Shown: positions 35,932 to 45,725, counted from the stretch's first letter. The stretch is 64,000 bases of DNA from Methanosalsum zhilinae DSM 4017 (GCF_000217995.1 NC_015676.1:1032103-1096102), one strand, 5' to 3'. Notes: generated by a model not told the origin, from the sequence alone. Numbers and translations are program-made.

Positions 35932-36999
35932 ATGATGGATCAGAGCAGTATACTAGATCTTTACAAGAAAGATATTGGGAAAAAATTAGTGTTTGGTATA
36001 TCCATACTAATTTTTCTTATTCTTCTCATGTCATTTGCTGTACTTGTAGGTCCAGTAAATATACCATTACCTGAAATTTTATCAGTTCTAACTGGGCAGA
36101 CAAAGAGTGGTATGGCCTATCACATCATTTGGAGTATACGTATGCCCCAGATACTCACTGCCGTGATCGCAGGTGCAGGGTTAGCCATATCCGGTGCAGT
36201 GATGCAAAGTGTCCTCAGGAACCCCCTCGGTTCACCGTTCACATTAGGTATATCACACGCTGCAGCTTTTGGTGCAGCTTTTGCGATAGTCATACTAGGT
36301 ACCGGTACTACACACAGTTCTGGGGATGTAGTTAATATCAATAATCCATATATTACTACTATCTCAGCATTCATGTTTTCTATGATATCTACAGGGGTCA
36401 TACTTGCATTAGCCAAATATAAACAAGCTAGCCCTGAAACAATGATATTAACTGGTGTAGCTATAGGTTCAGTTTTTACTGCTGGTATAAGTGCAATACA
36501 GTATTTTGCTGAAGATACTGCAATCGCAGCGATCATTTTCTGGCAGTTTGGGGACGTTGGTAAGACTTCATGGACTGAAATTGGACTCATTACAGCTGTG
36601 GTGGTTCCATTATCGTTCTGGTTTGCATATAATAGCTGGAATTTTAATGCACTCAACTCAGGTGACGATACTGCTAAAAGTCTTGGTGTAGATGTAGATA
36701 AATTGCGGATTAAAGGTATGGTGATCTCATCAACAGTCTCCGCACTAATAGTCTCATTTGTTGGAATAATTGGATTTGTAGGTCTTGTTGTACCTCATAT
36801 TGTTCGAAAATTAATCGGCGGGAATGAGATGTTATTACTTCCATTCTCTTTTTTCACAGGTAGTCTATTGCTTCTGGTATCAGATACAGTTGCCAGAAAT
36901 ATAATCTCACCCGAAGTACTTCCAGTAGGAATTCTAACATCGTTTTTGGGTGCACCGCTGTTCATCTACCTTGTGATCAAAGGAAGGGAATATTGGTGA
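35932..36999 (+). CDS. FecCD-family ABC permease (second importer)
   Basis: A 355-residue permease closely similar to the one at 30005-31075: MPQILTAVIAGAGLAISGAVMQS, NPLGSPFTLGISHAAAFGAAFA, and VGIIGFVGLVVPHIVRKLIGG. About ten membrane helices. With the lipoprotein six bases upstream and the ATPase 170 bp downstream it makes a complete importer for iron, haem or corrinoid chelates. Confidence 0.93.
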   Translation: MMDQSSILDLYKKDIGKKLVFGISILIFLILLMSFAVLVGPVNIPLPEILSVLTGQTKSGMAYHIIWSIRMPQILTAVIAGAGLAISGAVMQSVLRNPLGSPFTLGISHAAAFGAAFAIVILGTGTTHSSGDVVNINNPYITTISAFMFSMISTGVILALAKYKQASPETMILTGVAIGSVFTAGISAIQYFAEDTAIAAIIFWQFGDVGKTSWTEIGLITAVVVPLSFWFAYNSWNFNALNSGDDTAKSLGVDVDKLRIKGMVISSTVSALIVSFVGIIGFVGLVVPHIVRKLIGGNEMLLLPFSFFTGSLLLLVSDTVARNIISPEVLPVGILTSFLGAPLFIYLVIKGREYW

Positions 37000-37115
37000 T
37001 ATATGTACAAGAAGAGTTACCCTTATAGGCAATGTATGTTAGGGGAAAAATGAGATTAATATACACTTGAGTAGGTCTATGAAGTATAACTAAAAATAAA
37101 ATTTCATAACAATTG

Positions 37116-37140
37116 ATAATTATTTTAATCAAATAATTAT
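37116..37140 (+). promoter_or_regulatory. Inverted repeat upstream of the second importer ATPase
   Basis: ATAATTATT (37116-37124) and AATAATTAT (37132-37140) are perfect 9-bp arms around a 7-base spacer, in the 170-bp gap before the ATPase gene. It could be an iron/metal-repressor box or an AT-rich promoter feature. It implies the ATPase may be transcribed separately from the permease. Confidence 0.4.
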
Positions 37141-37168
37141 GATTTAGTGTTATTTTATGAGGGTATGT

Positions 37169-38008
37169 ATGAAAATTGATGTAGAAGGATTGGAATTCAG
37201 TTATAATGGGGTTCTTACACTTAAAAATATGAACCTAACTGTGAAAAAAGGTGAATTTTTATCGATAATTGGCCCAAACGGCTCAGGGAAAACTACTTTT
37301 TTAAAATGTATAAACAGGATCTTAAATCCTGAAAAAGGTTCTATCATGATTAATGAGTTTGACTTGGATAAACTTCACAGAAAAGATATTGCAAAACAGG
37401 TAGGTTATATCCCACAAGCTGAAAAGGGAGCATTTCCTACAACAGTCTTTGATACAGTCCTTATGGGCCGGAAACCACACATTAACTGGGTCCCTACATC
37501 ACGTGATTTGAATATTGTAGTTGATGTTATGGAAATGCTTGACCTAAGTCAAATATCCATGAAAAACATTAATGAACTCAGTGGTGGACAAAGACAAAAA
37601 GTCATCATTGCAAGAGCACTTGCACAACAACCGGAGATTCTACTTTTGGATGAACCCACGAGTAGTTTAGATCTGAAACACCAATTAGAGGTTTTAGATA
37701 TTACTCGAGCCCAAGCTGACAATGATGTTACTGTGATCATGTCAGTGCATGACCTCAACCTTGCAGCAAGATATAGCGATAAGATTATTATGATGAAAGA
37801 TGGAGAAATTTTCCATGGAGGTGGTCCGGAAATTCTTACACCGGAGAACATTGAACCTGTATACGGTGTAAGTGTAGATGTATATCGAACAGGAGACCAA
37901 ATATGGATATTACCAAAGAAATTAAAGAAAGCACCAGGATTAAAGGTTGATAAGAATGAATGTACAGATTATAGGCTCCGTGATCAACGAGTTCCAGGAA
38001 CCTGTTGA
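37169..38008 (+). CDS. ABC transporter ATPase (second metal-chelate importer)
   Basis: About 279 aa, FecE/BtuD type: Walker A GPNGSGKTT, Q-loop IPQAEKG, signature LSGGQRQK, Walker B LLLLDEPTSSLD, switch His MSVHDLN. ATG 37169 is preferred (GAGGGT upstream); ATG 37157 is possible. The C-terminus (residues about 245-279) extends past the usual end into sequence shared with the next gene, overlapping it by about 53 bp. It completes the importer with the genes at 34786-36999. Confidence 0.9.
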   Translation: MKIDVEGLEFSYNGVLTLKNMNLTVKKGEFLSIIGPNGSGKTTFLKCINRILNPEKGSIMINEFDLDKLHRKDIAKQVGYIPQAEKGAFPTTVFDTVLMGRKPHINWVPTSRDLNIVVDVMEMLDLSQISMKNINELSGGQRQKVIIARALAQQPEILLLDEPTSSLDLKHQLEVLDITRAQADNDVTVIMSVHDLNLAARYSDKIIMMKDGEIFHGGGPEILTPENIEPVYGVSVDVYRTGDQIWILPKKLKKAPGLKVDKNECTDYRLRDQRVPGTC

Positions 38009-38339
38009 TCCTGATATAATGCGTGAATCAGTAAGTAAGATACTGATAAAGCCCGAATTTGAAGATGGACTATATAAAATAGAAGACAATGATTATATCC
38101 AAATCATATTTTTTTTTGATAGGTCAGAAGGATATGAACTTATTGGAAAAAGAAGACATGGTGGGATTAAAGGTGTTTTTGCATCTCGCAGTCCAATGAG
38201 GCCCACGCCAATTGGAACTAGTGTAGTAAAATTACTTTCAAGGAATACTAGGGAACTTGAAGTAAAGGGTCTTGATGCTTTAAATCAAACACCTATAATT
38301 GATATTAAACCTTATGCAAAACCTTTCGATTCAAAGTAA
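37956..38339 (+). CDS. TrmO/TsaA-like protein (UPF0066)
   Basis: A 127-residue protein of the TrmO/UPF0066 family: IGSVINEFQEP at the start, FFDRSEGYELIGKRRHG, and GVFASRSPMRPTPIGTSVVKLLS, the SAM-binding loop with R-x-P-x-R-P-x-P-I-G. Bacterial TrmO methylates N6 of t6A in tRNA-Thr; archaeal members are often found near metal-transport or cofactor genes and their substrate is unsure. It overlaps the ATPase gene by about 53 bp, showing it belongs to the importer operon. Confidence 0.85.
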   Translation: MNVQIIGSVINEFQEPVDPDIMRESVSKILIKPEFEDGLYKIEDNDYIQIIFFFDRSEGYELIGKRRHGGIKGVFASRSPMRPTPIGTSVVKLLSRNTRELEVKGLDALNQTPIIDIKPYAKPFDSK

Positions 38340-38925
38340 ATAAAAATTTGAATAATGAATGACTCTGTAGAAATCCGTTTTATTATTGACTTAACCTAAT
38401 CTAATAGTACAAATTCTATTAAAGAACCTATTTCAAAACACCGGGTACACCCTTTTCCAAGAACCTCTCTATTGCACCTCTTTTATTATGTGATTCATAT
38501 TCAAGTCGGGTAGGTCTTCCTCTTTGTATATTTATCTGATTTTCAAATGGTTTTGTTCCTGGAGGCAAATGCGGTTTAATATATCTTCCACTGATTATCA
38601 GTGGGCTATTTAATTACAAATGCAAGAAATGATATTTATATTTGTGAAATCAGTTCAAAATATAATAAAGTGTTTAATACATCATAGGAAATACTAGGAG
38701 AGCCTTTGGACATGTTTTTGTTGGAAAAGGCATGAAGCAGGAAGCCATCTGATCTTTAGCCTGGTAGTAGTTCACTTTCATTGTTGAATAAAGAAACAAA
38801 TAACTTTATTAAACAATAATCTATTATCCTGCTCCTAGCATACAATATACTTTAATTTTAATGCACATTTACTTCCTTTAACAAACTATGACTGGTGCCA
38901 TACCTCTTTTCAGGATTGATATTGA
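38340..38925. other. Spacer with mobile-element relics and a possible gene fragment
   Basis: About 585 bp. GACTCTGTAGAAATCC at 38361-38376 is the end of the inverted-repeat element seen elsewhere. GTAGTTCACTTT near 38764-38775, after CTTTAGCCTGG, is a worn IS605-type end. The reverse strand at about 38436-38614 has an open stretch reading GRYIKPHLPPGTKP...HNKRGAIERFLEKG and a proper stop but no start; I do not recognise it. It may be the remains of a gene carried by a mobile element. Confidence 0.4.
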
Positions 38926-40140
38926 ATGATAAAGTTTAAAGAATCATTGATGTTAGCATTTGGAAGCATCAATAGTGCTAAACTCCGGTCTGCCCTTACT
39001 GCACTTGGAATAATAATTGGTGTTGCAGCAGTTGTTGCTAACCTGTCGCTTGGTGCAAGCTTTGACCAGTATTTTACAGATGAATTGGGAGAATTCGGGG
39101 ATAATTTTATAATAGTAATGGCTCAGGACACAGGTCTTTTTGGAAATAGCCAGCTTGAGGTGATCAGAAGAACTCAGGGAGTTGAAGACGTATCACCCCT
39201 GAAGCAACGGTCGGCTGAGGTGGAGTTTCGGTCAGTGTCAAGACAGATTACAATTGAAGGAACCTCACAGGACTTACCTGATGTACTGGGTATAAACCTG
39301 GAAAGCGGGAACTATTTTACAGATAATAACCAGTTTGTGGCAGTAGTTGGAAACCAGGTTGCAACTGAAAGGTTCGACCGTCCTATTGGTAACAGGAATT
39401 CGATTGATATCACATTTCGAAGAAGCGATGGAACAACCGTCACCCAGACCTTCAAAGTGATTGGAATTACAGAAGCTCCTGAGCCCGGCGCTTTACAGAC
39501 CGGATTTAATCCAGAGACCAGTATTTTCATTCCGATCTCAGCCATGAATGAGTTGCTTGATGAAACTGATTACGGGGCCTTTGCTGCAAGGGCTGCAACG
39601 CCGGAGGAGGTCAGGCCGGTATCGGATCAGATTGACAGAAATCTTGCACGAAGTCTTGGAGTACCGGCACGGGATCTGGACAGGGATGATGTAAAACCGT
39701 ATAGCATTATCAACCAGGCAGATATTGTTGAACAGCTGGATGAACTGACAACTGCCCTTACAGTCCTGATCACGGCTGTTGCACTGATTGCACTTCTGGT
39801 AGGATCAATCGGTATCATGAATATAATGCTGGTAACGGTAACTGAAAGAACAAAGGAGATCGGGCTTATGAAATCACTTGGATTTACGTACAGAGATCTT
39901 CTTAGCCTGTTCCTGATTGAAGCTATGGTGCTTGGGCTGATTGGAGGCATTCTGGGTGCAGGACTGGGACTGGTTGGGTCCTTTATACTTGAATTCTCAT
40001 TAGGACTGCCACATGTATTTCCGATTTACCTGATATTTACTGCCTTCTTTGTTTCAGTCCTGATTGGCCTGATCTCAGGAGTCTACCCTGCAAACAAGGC
40101 TGCAAAGATGAATCCGGTTGATGCACTCAGGTCAGAATAA
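38926..40140 (+). CDS. MacB/FtsX-family ABC permease
   Basis: A 404-residue permease of the MacB class: one N-terminal helix (LRSALTALGIIIGVAAVV), a large external MacB_PCD domain (residues about 45-260), then three C-terminal helices forming the FtsX domain (GSIGIMNIMLVTVTERTKEIGLMKSLG, later SGVYPANKAAKMNPVDALR). It would work in mechanotransmission or lipid/peptide export rather than classic transport. No ATPase is adjacent; the nearest is the MacB-type ATPase at 41815-42537 on the other strand. A small DUF3784-like membrane protein follows. Confidence 0.9.
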   Translation: MIKFKESLMLAFGSINSAKLRSALTALGIIIGVAAVVANLSLGASFDQYFTDELGEFGDNFIIVMAQDTGLFGNSQLEVIRRTQGVEDVSPLKQRSAEVEFRSVSRQITIEGTSQDLPDVLGINLESGNYFTDNNQFVAVVGNQVATERFDRPIGNRNSIDITFRRSDGTTVTQTFKVIGITEAPEPGALQTGFNPETSIFIPISAMNELLDETDYGAFAARAATPEEVRPVSDQIDRNLARSLGVPARDLDRDDVKPYSIINQADIVEQLDELTTALTVLITAVALIALLVGSIGIMNIMLVTVTERTKEIGLMKSLGFTYRDLLSLFLIEAMVLGLIGGILGAGLGLVGSFILEFSLGLPHVFPIYLIFTAFFVSVLIGLISGVYPANKAAKMNPVDALRSE

Positions 40141-40181
40141 GATGAATGTACAAACTATTTATCATAAAGGGAAGAACAAGA

Positions 40182-40469
40182 ATGTCAGAACAGTTGATAT
40201 TTTGGATTTCAGGGTTCATGCTGATTGTACTAGGATATTTGATTGCATTCAAGAAAAAGATGGCTCTTATTGCAGGTTATAATGAAAAGGAAGTTAAGGA
40301 TAAGCAGGGACTTGCCAGACTGGTTGGATATTTTACAATTTCAATCGGAGCTGTGACTGCAATAATGCCTTTCTTAATGCAGAATATAGGAGAATATGCT
40401 ATATGGATATTCTCAGTAATTGTTATTGGAGGCTCGATCATAGTGCTCATAAAGGCACAGAAATACTGA
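40182..40469 (+). CDS. DUF3784-like small membrane protein
   Basis: A 95-residue protein with three membrane helices. The loop KKKMALIAGYNEKEVKDKQGLARLVGYF between helices 1 and 2 is the DUF3784 signature (PF12650). The family is small, found beside ABC systems in many anaerobes, and of unknown role. ATG 40182 gives the typical N-terminus; an upstream in-frame ATG (40146) follows the permease stop by only five bases. Confidence 0.75.
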   Translation: MSEQLIFWISGFMLIVLGYLIAFKKKMALIAGYNEKEVKDKQGLARLVGYFTISIGAVTAIMPFLMQNIGEYAIWIFSVIVIGGSIIVLIKAQKY

Positions 40470-40518
40470 GCCTAGATAAAAAAAATAGATAAGGAAGATA
40501 GCAGACAGAAATGTCAGT

Positions 40519-41772
40519 TTATTCTTCTTCCTTTTCATTCTTATTCATTTTCTTCTTCCTGTAATAGAATGCTCCTGCACCTGCTGCAACTACCACAAGT
40601 AGAAATACTATCAGAGCTGCACCACTTCCACCAGGTGCATCGACTGACCGGACTTCCAGAGTATCCACAGTATACTCATGGTTGTTGGGACCATTGCGAT
40701 AACTTGCAATCACATTGACTGTGTTTGTGGAATTGGAATTTGAAATTGATTCAGCCTTTATGTCAATGGTGAACAGTTCATCCGATTCCATAGTACCGAT
40801 AAAGTATTCTGCAGGAGAAAAGCGCATATCGTCGGATTCGAGTCGTACAGATACACTGGACAATGCAGCAGAATGTACATTTGCCACATCAAATTCAAGG
40901 GTTCCTACTCCATTCTCAAGTTCAAGTGAGCCGGACGGAATAACTTTCAGGGATGACTGTGAATCAATTCTCACAGGTACCTGCCAGTTGGCATTGTAGG
41001 AATGGGAACTGCCAATCAGTGAAAAGCCAATCAGGTGAGTGCCAACTGGAGCATCTTCATCAACTTCAACAGTATAATGTATGTTAATGATGTCACCAGG
41101 TCCTAGCACACCATCGCCTCGATAGGAGTCACTGAGCACTTCAATAAAACCGTTGCCTGCAAGGGAAGCTGCCTGAATCCGGGCGTTGGTATCATATTCA
41201 GTTCCATCCAGTACAATGGTCTGGCCGGATGCACTGTTACGCATCTCAAGTATTACAGTACCAATATCCCCAGGCATTAAAACTGAAGGCTCGGTCCTGG
41301 CAGATACAAGTTCCAGAGTACCTCTGCTGTCAAATGTATCGGTTCCAACCCTTATGTCAAATGATTCCTCAATCCAGGCACCACCACTTTCTCCCTGATA
41401 GCGTACCTTTATGGTTCCAACTCCAGGCCTTGCATCCTCATCAACAAACAGTCGAAACTCATGGATACCAGTACTGGTTGGTGGAAGTATTCCAAAATTC
41501 TTCTGAGCGTTTCGGGGTGAATCCAGATAAAACGGATATTCGGGGACAAGTTCGATTGTCACATCATCTGATCGCTGGGATGCAAAATTATCTATCTTGA
41601 CCCATACACTTACATATTCTCCAATTTCTGCAGGATATGGTTCATGTTTCAGGATATCAACTTTAAGTGTGGTTGATGAAGAACTGGCTGAAACTGCAGG
41701 AATAAAGATTCCAAGCATCAGCAATATTGCTGCCAGCACCGTGAGTCCTGGTAAAAGCTGTTTGATATTCAT
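40519..41772 (-). CDS. COG1361-type S-layer/CARDB-like surface protein
   Basis: A 417-residue exported protein: signal peptide (hydrophobic stretch ending AVSASSS), repeated Ig-like/CARDB-style domains (residues about 35-375, e.g. VKIDNFASQRSDDVTIEL, TVILEMRNSASGQ, TLEFDVANVHSA), a small linker, one C-terminal helix (GAALIVFLLVVVAAGAGAFYY) and a basic tail RKKKMNKNEK. This is the COG1361 S-layer-related type. It follows the MacB-type ATPase gene by 42 bp in one operon, suggesting it is the extracytoplasmic partner of that ABC system. Confidence 0.8.
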   Translation of the reverse strand: MNIKQLLPGLTVLAAILLMLGIFIPAVSASSSSTTLKVDILKHEPYPAEIGEYVSVWVKIDNFASQRSDDVTIELVPEYPFYLDSPRNAQKNFGILPPTSTGIHEFRLFVDEDARPGVGTIKVRYQGESGGAWIEESFDIRVGTDTFDSRGTLELVSARTEPSVLMPGDIGTVILEMRNSASGQTIVLDGTEYDTNARIQAASLAGNGFIEVLSDSYRGDGVLGPGDIINIHYTVEVDEDAPVGTHLIGFSLIGSSHSYNANWQVPVRIDSQSSLKVIPSGSLELENGVGTLEFDVANVHSAALSSVSVRLESDDMRFSPAEYFIGTMESDELFTIDIKAESISNSNSTNTVNVIASYRNGPNNHEYTVDTLEVRSVDAPGGSGAALIVFLLVVVAAGAGAFYYRKKKMNKNEKEEE

Positions 41773-41814
41773 TTCTAGTAATCTCCAGTAAGTTGTGATT
41801 TGATCAGTATATAA

Positions 41815-42537
41815 TTAGTCATGGTCTTGGTCTTCAATAACCCCATCCCTTAGATGAACTACTCTGTCAGCATGTTCGGCAACTTCAGGATCATGGGTAA
41901 TCATAACTATTGTACTACCCTTTTTATGAAGGTCCCTGAATATATTCATTATTTCCTCTCCTGTCTTTGTGTCAAGATTACCGGTAGGTTCATCTGCAAG
42001 TATCAGGGAAGGGTCATTGATAAGTGCCCGTGCAATTGCAACTCTCTGTGACTGGCCACCTGAGAGTTCATTGGGTTTGTGGTGTATCCGGTCACCCAGT
42101 CCAACCAGATTCAGCAGTTCCTCTGCACGTTTTCCGGGCTCGATTCCTTTCTTCCTGTTTGCATAGGTTGGAAGTTGAACGTTTTGCAGGGCATTCAGTC
42201 TGGGTACAAGATTGAAGTTCTGGAAAACAAAGCCGATCTCAAGTCCTCTGATCAGTGCCAGCTCATTATCCGATGCCTTGCTGATATCCCTACCAGTAAT
42301 AAAGAAGCTGCCACAGGTAGGTCTGTCAAGAATACCCAGAATATTCATTAGTGTACTTTTACCGGAACCTGAGGGGCCCATAATAGCTACAAACTCTCCC
42401 TTTTTCACACGGATATTGACGTTTTTTAAAACCTCAATTTCCATATCACCTATTTTATAGCTTTTACAGATATTCACTGCCTCAATTATAAGGTCAGGGT
42501 TGGATTTATGTTCCGTCACTTCACAGCAGGTTTCCAT
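41815..42537 (-). CDS. MacB/LolD-type ABC ATPase
   Basis: About 240 aa with the motifs of the LolD/MacB class: Walker [12 protein letters not shown]-loop FVFQNFNLV, signature LSGGQSQR, Walker [13 protein letters not shown] and the switch MITHDPE. The ATG at 42537 is preferred; GTG 42552 adds five residues. It is encoded between the permease (42594-43760) and the surface protein (40519-41772) on the reverse strand. It likely powers mechanical work by the FtsX-type permeases nearby, possibly also the orphan permease at 38926. Confidence 0.92.
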   Translation of the reverse strand: METCCEVTEHKSNPDLIIEAVNICKSYKIGDMEIEVLKNVNIRVKKGEFVAIMGPSGSGKSTLMNILGILDRPTCGSFFITGRDISKASDNELALIRGLEIGFVFQNFNLVPRLNALQNVQLPTYANRKKGIEPGKRAEELLNLVGLGDRIHHKPNELSGGQSQRVAIARALINDPSLILADEPTGNLDTKTGEEIMNIFRDLHKKGSTIVMITHDPEVAEHADRVVHLRDGVIEDQDHD

Positions 42538-42593
42538 AGGAGTTCCAAACACATCTATGAATAAATAGATTTCTGAGTATTAGTGCTTTGTTA

Positions 42594-43760
42594 TTATCTG
42601 CTAGCAGATATTGCTTCTACCGGATCAAGAGATGCAGCTCTTTGTGCAGGATAAATTCCGGCTATCAGATTTAGTACAGATATAGCAAGAATGATTAGAA
42701 ATACATCAAGTGCTCTAATAACAATTGGTAGTTCAGTTACTCCAAGTATTGCATCCGTTTCATGATATTCAAGGCTTCCAATTGATAGACCAATAACAAT
42801 TCCAAGTAATGCACCGATAATTGATCCTGCAAGACCCAGTATACCACTCTGAATCACAAAAATCTTTTTTATACTGCTTTTAGGAACACCCATTGCCATT
42901 AATATTCCAATTTCTTTTACTTTACTCATTACCATGGTATTTAAAGTACTGACCACTCCAAAAGAGGCTATAATTGCTACCAGCCCGGTTTCGATGGTAT
43001 TTGCTATGTATGCAATATTTAATAGCTGAAGTATTTCGGGATTAAGCTCGGTCCAGCCTGCAGCTTCAAAACCTTTATCTTTTATTGCATTAGCTACTTC
43101 CAGATCTTTATAAACGTCATCAAGCCGGATTGAAATCCTGTTAACAACATCCTGTGTCTGGTAGAAGTATTGTGATGTTGGTAATGACGTGTAAACTACA
43201 TTTTCATCAGCTGGTGTGCCAGTTTCAAATATTCCAACTACCCTTAATGACATTGGTCTTGCTTCTGGAAATGAAGCATCGACTGAATCCCCCACTTCAA
43301 GATCAAGGCGTTTTGCAAGATCAACACCAATAACAATTGTATTTCTCTGGAGAATCAGATTCTCAAAACTTCCCTCTTTGATATCTTCATTTATGGAAAA
43401 GACCAGATTTTCCCTTTCAGCATCTATTCCCCTAAGTTGTGCATTCCGATTTCTATCGGCTTTAGTTAACGAAACACTACCATCCAGTCTAGGAGATGCA
43501 GAAACTACATACTCCATATTTTCAATATCATTTACAAGAGTATTATAAAAATAAATATACTCATTTCTGTCATGTGGAGTAACTGTTACATGTGATAGTT
43601 GATCTACAGTTGTATCATGGAGTTCATCACTTAATCCTGCGATCATTGCCAGAACGACAACCATTATCATTACAGCAATTGCAATTGCACCAAGGGATAA
43701 TATCGTCTGCTTCTTTTTAGAGCGAATATAGCGCAAAGCAATGAACAATTCATATCGCAT
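42594..43760 (-). CDS. FtsX/LolE-family ABC permease
   Basis: About 388 aa. N-terminal cytoplasmic amphipathic start RYELFIALRYIRSKKKQTILS, one helix, external domain (residues about 50-255) and three C-terminal helices carrying VSTLNTMVMSKVKEIGILMAMG and AGIYPAQRAASLDPVEAI. Closely related to the permease at 45717, including the external-domain motif GTPADE. Operon: surface protein (43779-44879), this gene, ATPase, then COG1361 protein. Confidence 0.92.
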   Translation of the reverse strand: MRYELFIALRYIRSKKKQTILSLGAIAIAVMIMVVVLAMIAGLSDELHDTTVDQLSHVTVTPHDRNEYIYFYNTLVNDIENMEYVVSASPRLDGSVSLTKADRNRNAQLRGIDAERENLVFSINEDIKEGSFENLILQRNTIVIGVDLAKRLDLEVGDSVDASFPEARPMSLRVVGIFETGTPADENVVYTSLPTSQYFYQTQDVVNRISIRLDDVYKDLEVANAIKDKGFEAAGWTELNPEILQLLNIAYIANTIETGLVAIIASFGVVSTLNTMVMSKVKEIGILMAMGVPKSSIKKIFVIQSGILGLAGSIIGALLGIVIGLSIGSLEYHETDAILGVTELPIVIRALDVFLIILAISVLNLIAGIYPAQRAASLDPVEAISASR

Positions 43761-43778
43761 CTGGATTACCACTTAAAA

Positions 43779-44879
43779 TTAATTTTTCTTCGAGCGGATG
43801 AGTATAGCTGAAATTAGTGCAATCAGTGCATAGATTCCAGCAAAGCCGGGTATGCTTCTATCATTTTCATCTTCTTCAGGTGTGGGCTGTACACGCCTTT
43901 CTTCAACTTCTATAATTGTTTCTTTAGTATCAATAACTTTTTCAGCGTTTCCAACAGCCTCAATGATCAGCCTGTATTTACCAGGCTCAAGTGGTTCATC
44001 CCAGATGGCTTCAATTGTTTCATCATCCCCGGAAAGGAGCAGGGGAGACTTTTGGTCAATTGCCTGAACAGTTCTTTCAGGATCATACCAGGGTTCCAGT
44101 ACAGTAAATCTTACATACCCTTCAAAGGGAACCTGTGACTCACCTTCCAGTGTTATGCTTGAACCTCTTCTGTCCTTAAATACATCGGTTATTGCAACTT
44201 TTTCTGTAGCCTGGAATGGCTTTACATAGGAAACAGTACGCTGAACGGGAGAATGTATAATGATCTTCACACGTGCTTCATAATCCTTGTTTGCCTCAAG
44301 AATCCGATCCCACCCTTCAGTAACTGTGGTGGTAGCTGTGTGAACTGGAATATTTTCATTTGATTTAGTGTATATTACATCATTACCATCCACAAGCATG
44401 AAAGTTAGATCGATGATAGCAGGTACACCTGGATGCGGGGTTATCATTATTGACATTCCAGTTGAATCTGAGAAAACACTGTCAATTTTTATACTTGAAA
44501 TGGCAGGTCTTCCATGTACGAAATTGTAGGTCGTGGATGTGAGTTTGCGATCATTGTCATATATACTGGCAGTAACGGTATATAGTCCATCCTCCGTCGA
44601 CTCTACATCCCAGCTGAAAGCTTTCATAATATCATAACCAGCTCTAATTTGCTCAATATCGATACTTTTAGTCTGCAATATCCTGTCATCTTTTGATATC
44701 TTGATCTCTACTCTTAATTCCTGATAATCATTTTGTGAGAATACAGTAATGTCTCCAGAATCTATATCAGAATATAAATCCGTGATCACTATATTTGAGT
44801 CAATATATTCTTCCTCGCCACTTACCGGACAAACTAATATTGTAATTAGAAACAAAATTATGATTAAAATAGCTCTCAT
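43779..44879 (-). CDS. Membrane-anchored surface protein with repeated beta domains
   Basis: A 366-residue protein with a signal peptide (FLITILVCPVSG), Ig-like beta domains through most of its length (e.g. ITDLYSDIDSGDITVF, KVAITDVFKDRRGSSITLEG, PGKYRLIIEAVG), an acidic linker (PTPEEDEND) and a C-terminal sequence RSIPGFAGIYALIALISAILIRSKKN. The PGF followed by a helix and basic end matches the PGF-CTERM sorting signal handled by archaeosortase, so the protein may be cleaved and lipid-linked. It is the first gene of the reverse-strand ABC operon. Confidence 0.8.
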   Translation of the reverse strand: MRAILIIILFLITILVCPVSGEEEYIDSNIVITDLYSDIDSGDITVFSQNDYQELRVEIKISKDDRILQTKSIDIEQIRAGYDIMKAFSWDVESTEDGLYTVTASIYDNDRKLTSTTYNFVHGRPAISSIKIDSVFSDSTGMSIMITPHPGVPAIIDLTFMLVDGNDVIYTKSNENIPVHTATTTVTEGWDRILEANKDYEARVKIIIHSPVQRTVSYVKPFQATEKVAITDVFKDRRGSSITLEGESQVPFEGYVRFTVLEPWYDPERTVQAIDQKSPLLLSGDDETIEAIWDEPLEPGKYRLIIEAVGNAEKVIDTKETIIEVEERRVQPTPEEDENDRSIPGFAGIYALIALISAILIRSKKN

Positions 44880-45006
44880 TTTATCTTCCAGCTGTTTGAA
44901 TGTTTTGTTTATAAATTAGCTAAAAACAATACAGATATTTATAATTATTTATGATTATGGAAATCAGCAGCTTTTTATATCAAATATATAGTGTAATCAT
45001 TTGTAA

Positions 45007-45690
45007 ATGTCTGTAAGTGATACTATAATTGAAATTAAGGATCTGAGTAAGATATATAAAAATGGTGCTGAAGTACATGCCTTAAAATCAGTTAATTTAA
45101 CTGTCTCTAAAGGCGAATTCATGTCCATCATTGGCCCTTCTGGCTCTGGAAAAAGTACCCTTCTCCATATTATAGGAATATTAGATACTCCTTCTAAAGG
45201 TACGATCCTGATTGATGGAAAAGATGTTAGCAAAATGTCAGATTCACAGAGGTCCAGGACACGTAACGAGAAACTCGGGTTTGTGTTTCAGTATCATCAC
45301 TTATTACCTGACTTTTCTGCACTTGAAAATGTTATGATGCCTCTACTTATTTCAGGAAAAAGTGATAAAGAAGCTAAAAATATTGCAGAGAGACTGCTGA
45401 AAGATGTAGGACTTGAGGATAGATTAGATCATCGTCCAAATCAATTATCAGGCGGTCAGTGCCAGAGAGTAGCAGTTGCAAGAGCACTTGCAAATAATCC
45501 GGATATTGTTATAGGAGATGAGCTGACAGGGAATCTTGATACAAAATCAAGTGAAATGATATATGATCTTCTAAGAAAACTAAACAGTAAATATCAACAG
45601 ACATTCATTATAGTGACCCATGATCCGAAACTTGCAGAAAAAACAGATCGAATTGTAAGAATTGTTGACGGCCAAATAGTTAGCAGTTAA
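45007..45690 (+). CDS. MacB/LolD-type ABC ATPase (second system)
   Basis: A 227-residue ATPase: Walker [12 protein letters not shown]-loop FVFQYHHLL, signature LSGGQCQR, Walker B IVIGDELTGNLD, switch IVTHDPK. The usual D-E-P-T is D-E-L-T here, a small change outside the catalytic Glu. The permease follows after about 15-25 bp. This forward-strand pair is divergent from the similar reverse-strand operon and probably arose by duplication. Confidence 0.92.
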   Translation: MSVSDTIIEIKDLSKIYKNGAEVHALKSVNLTVSKGEFMSIIGPSGSGKSTLLHIIGILDTPSKGTILIDGKDVSKMSDSQRSRTRNEKLGFVFQYHHLLPDFSALENVMMPLLISGKSDKEAKNIAERLLKDVGLEDRLDHRPNQLSGGQCQRVAVARALANNPDIVIGDELTGNLDTKSSEMIYDLLRKLNSKYQQTFIIVTHDPKLAEKTDRIVRIVDGQIVSS

Positions 45691-45725
45691 TCTGGTTAAT
45701 TTGATTGGTATTTCAGAAGGATTTG

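Noticed and set aside
38436-38614. Reverse-strand open stretch with protein-like composition
   Set aside because: No start codon and no recognised family; kept as a possible fragment in the spacer entry, not as a gene.
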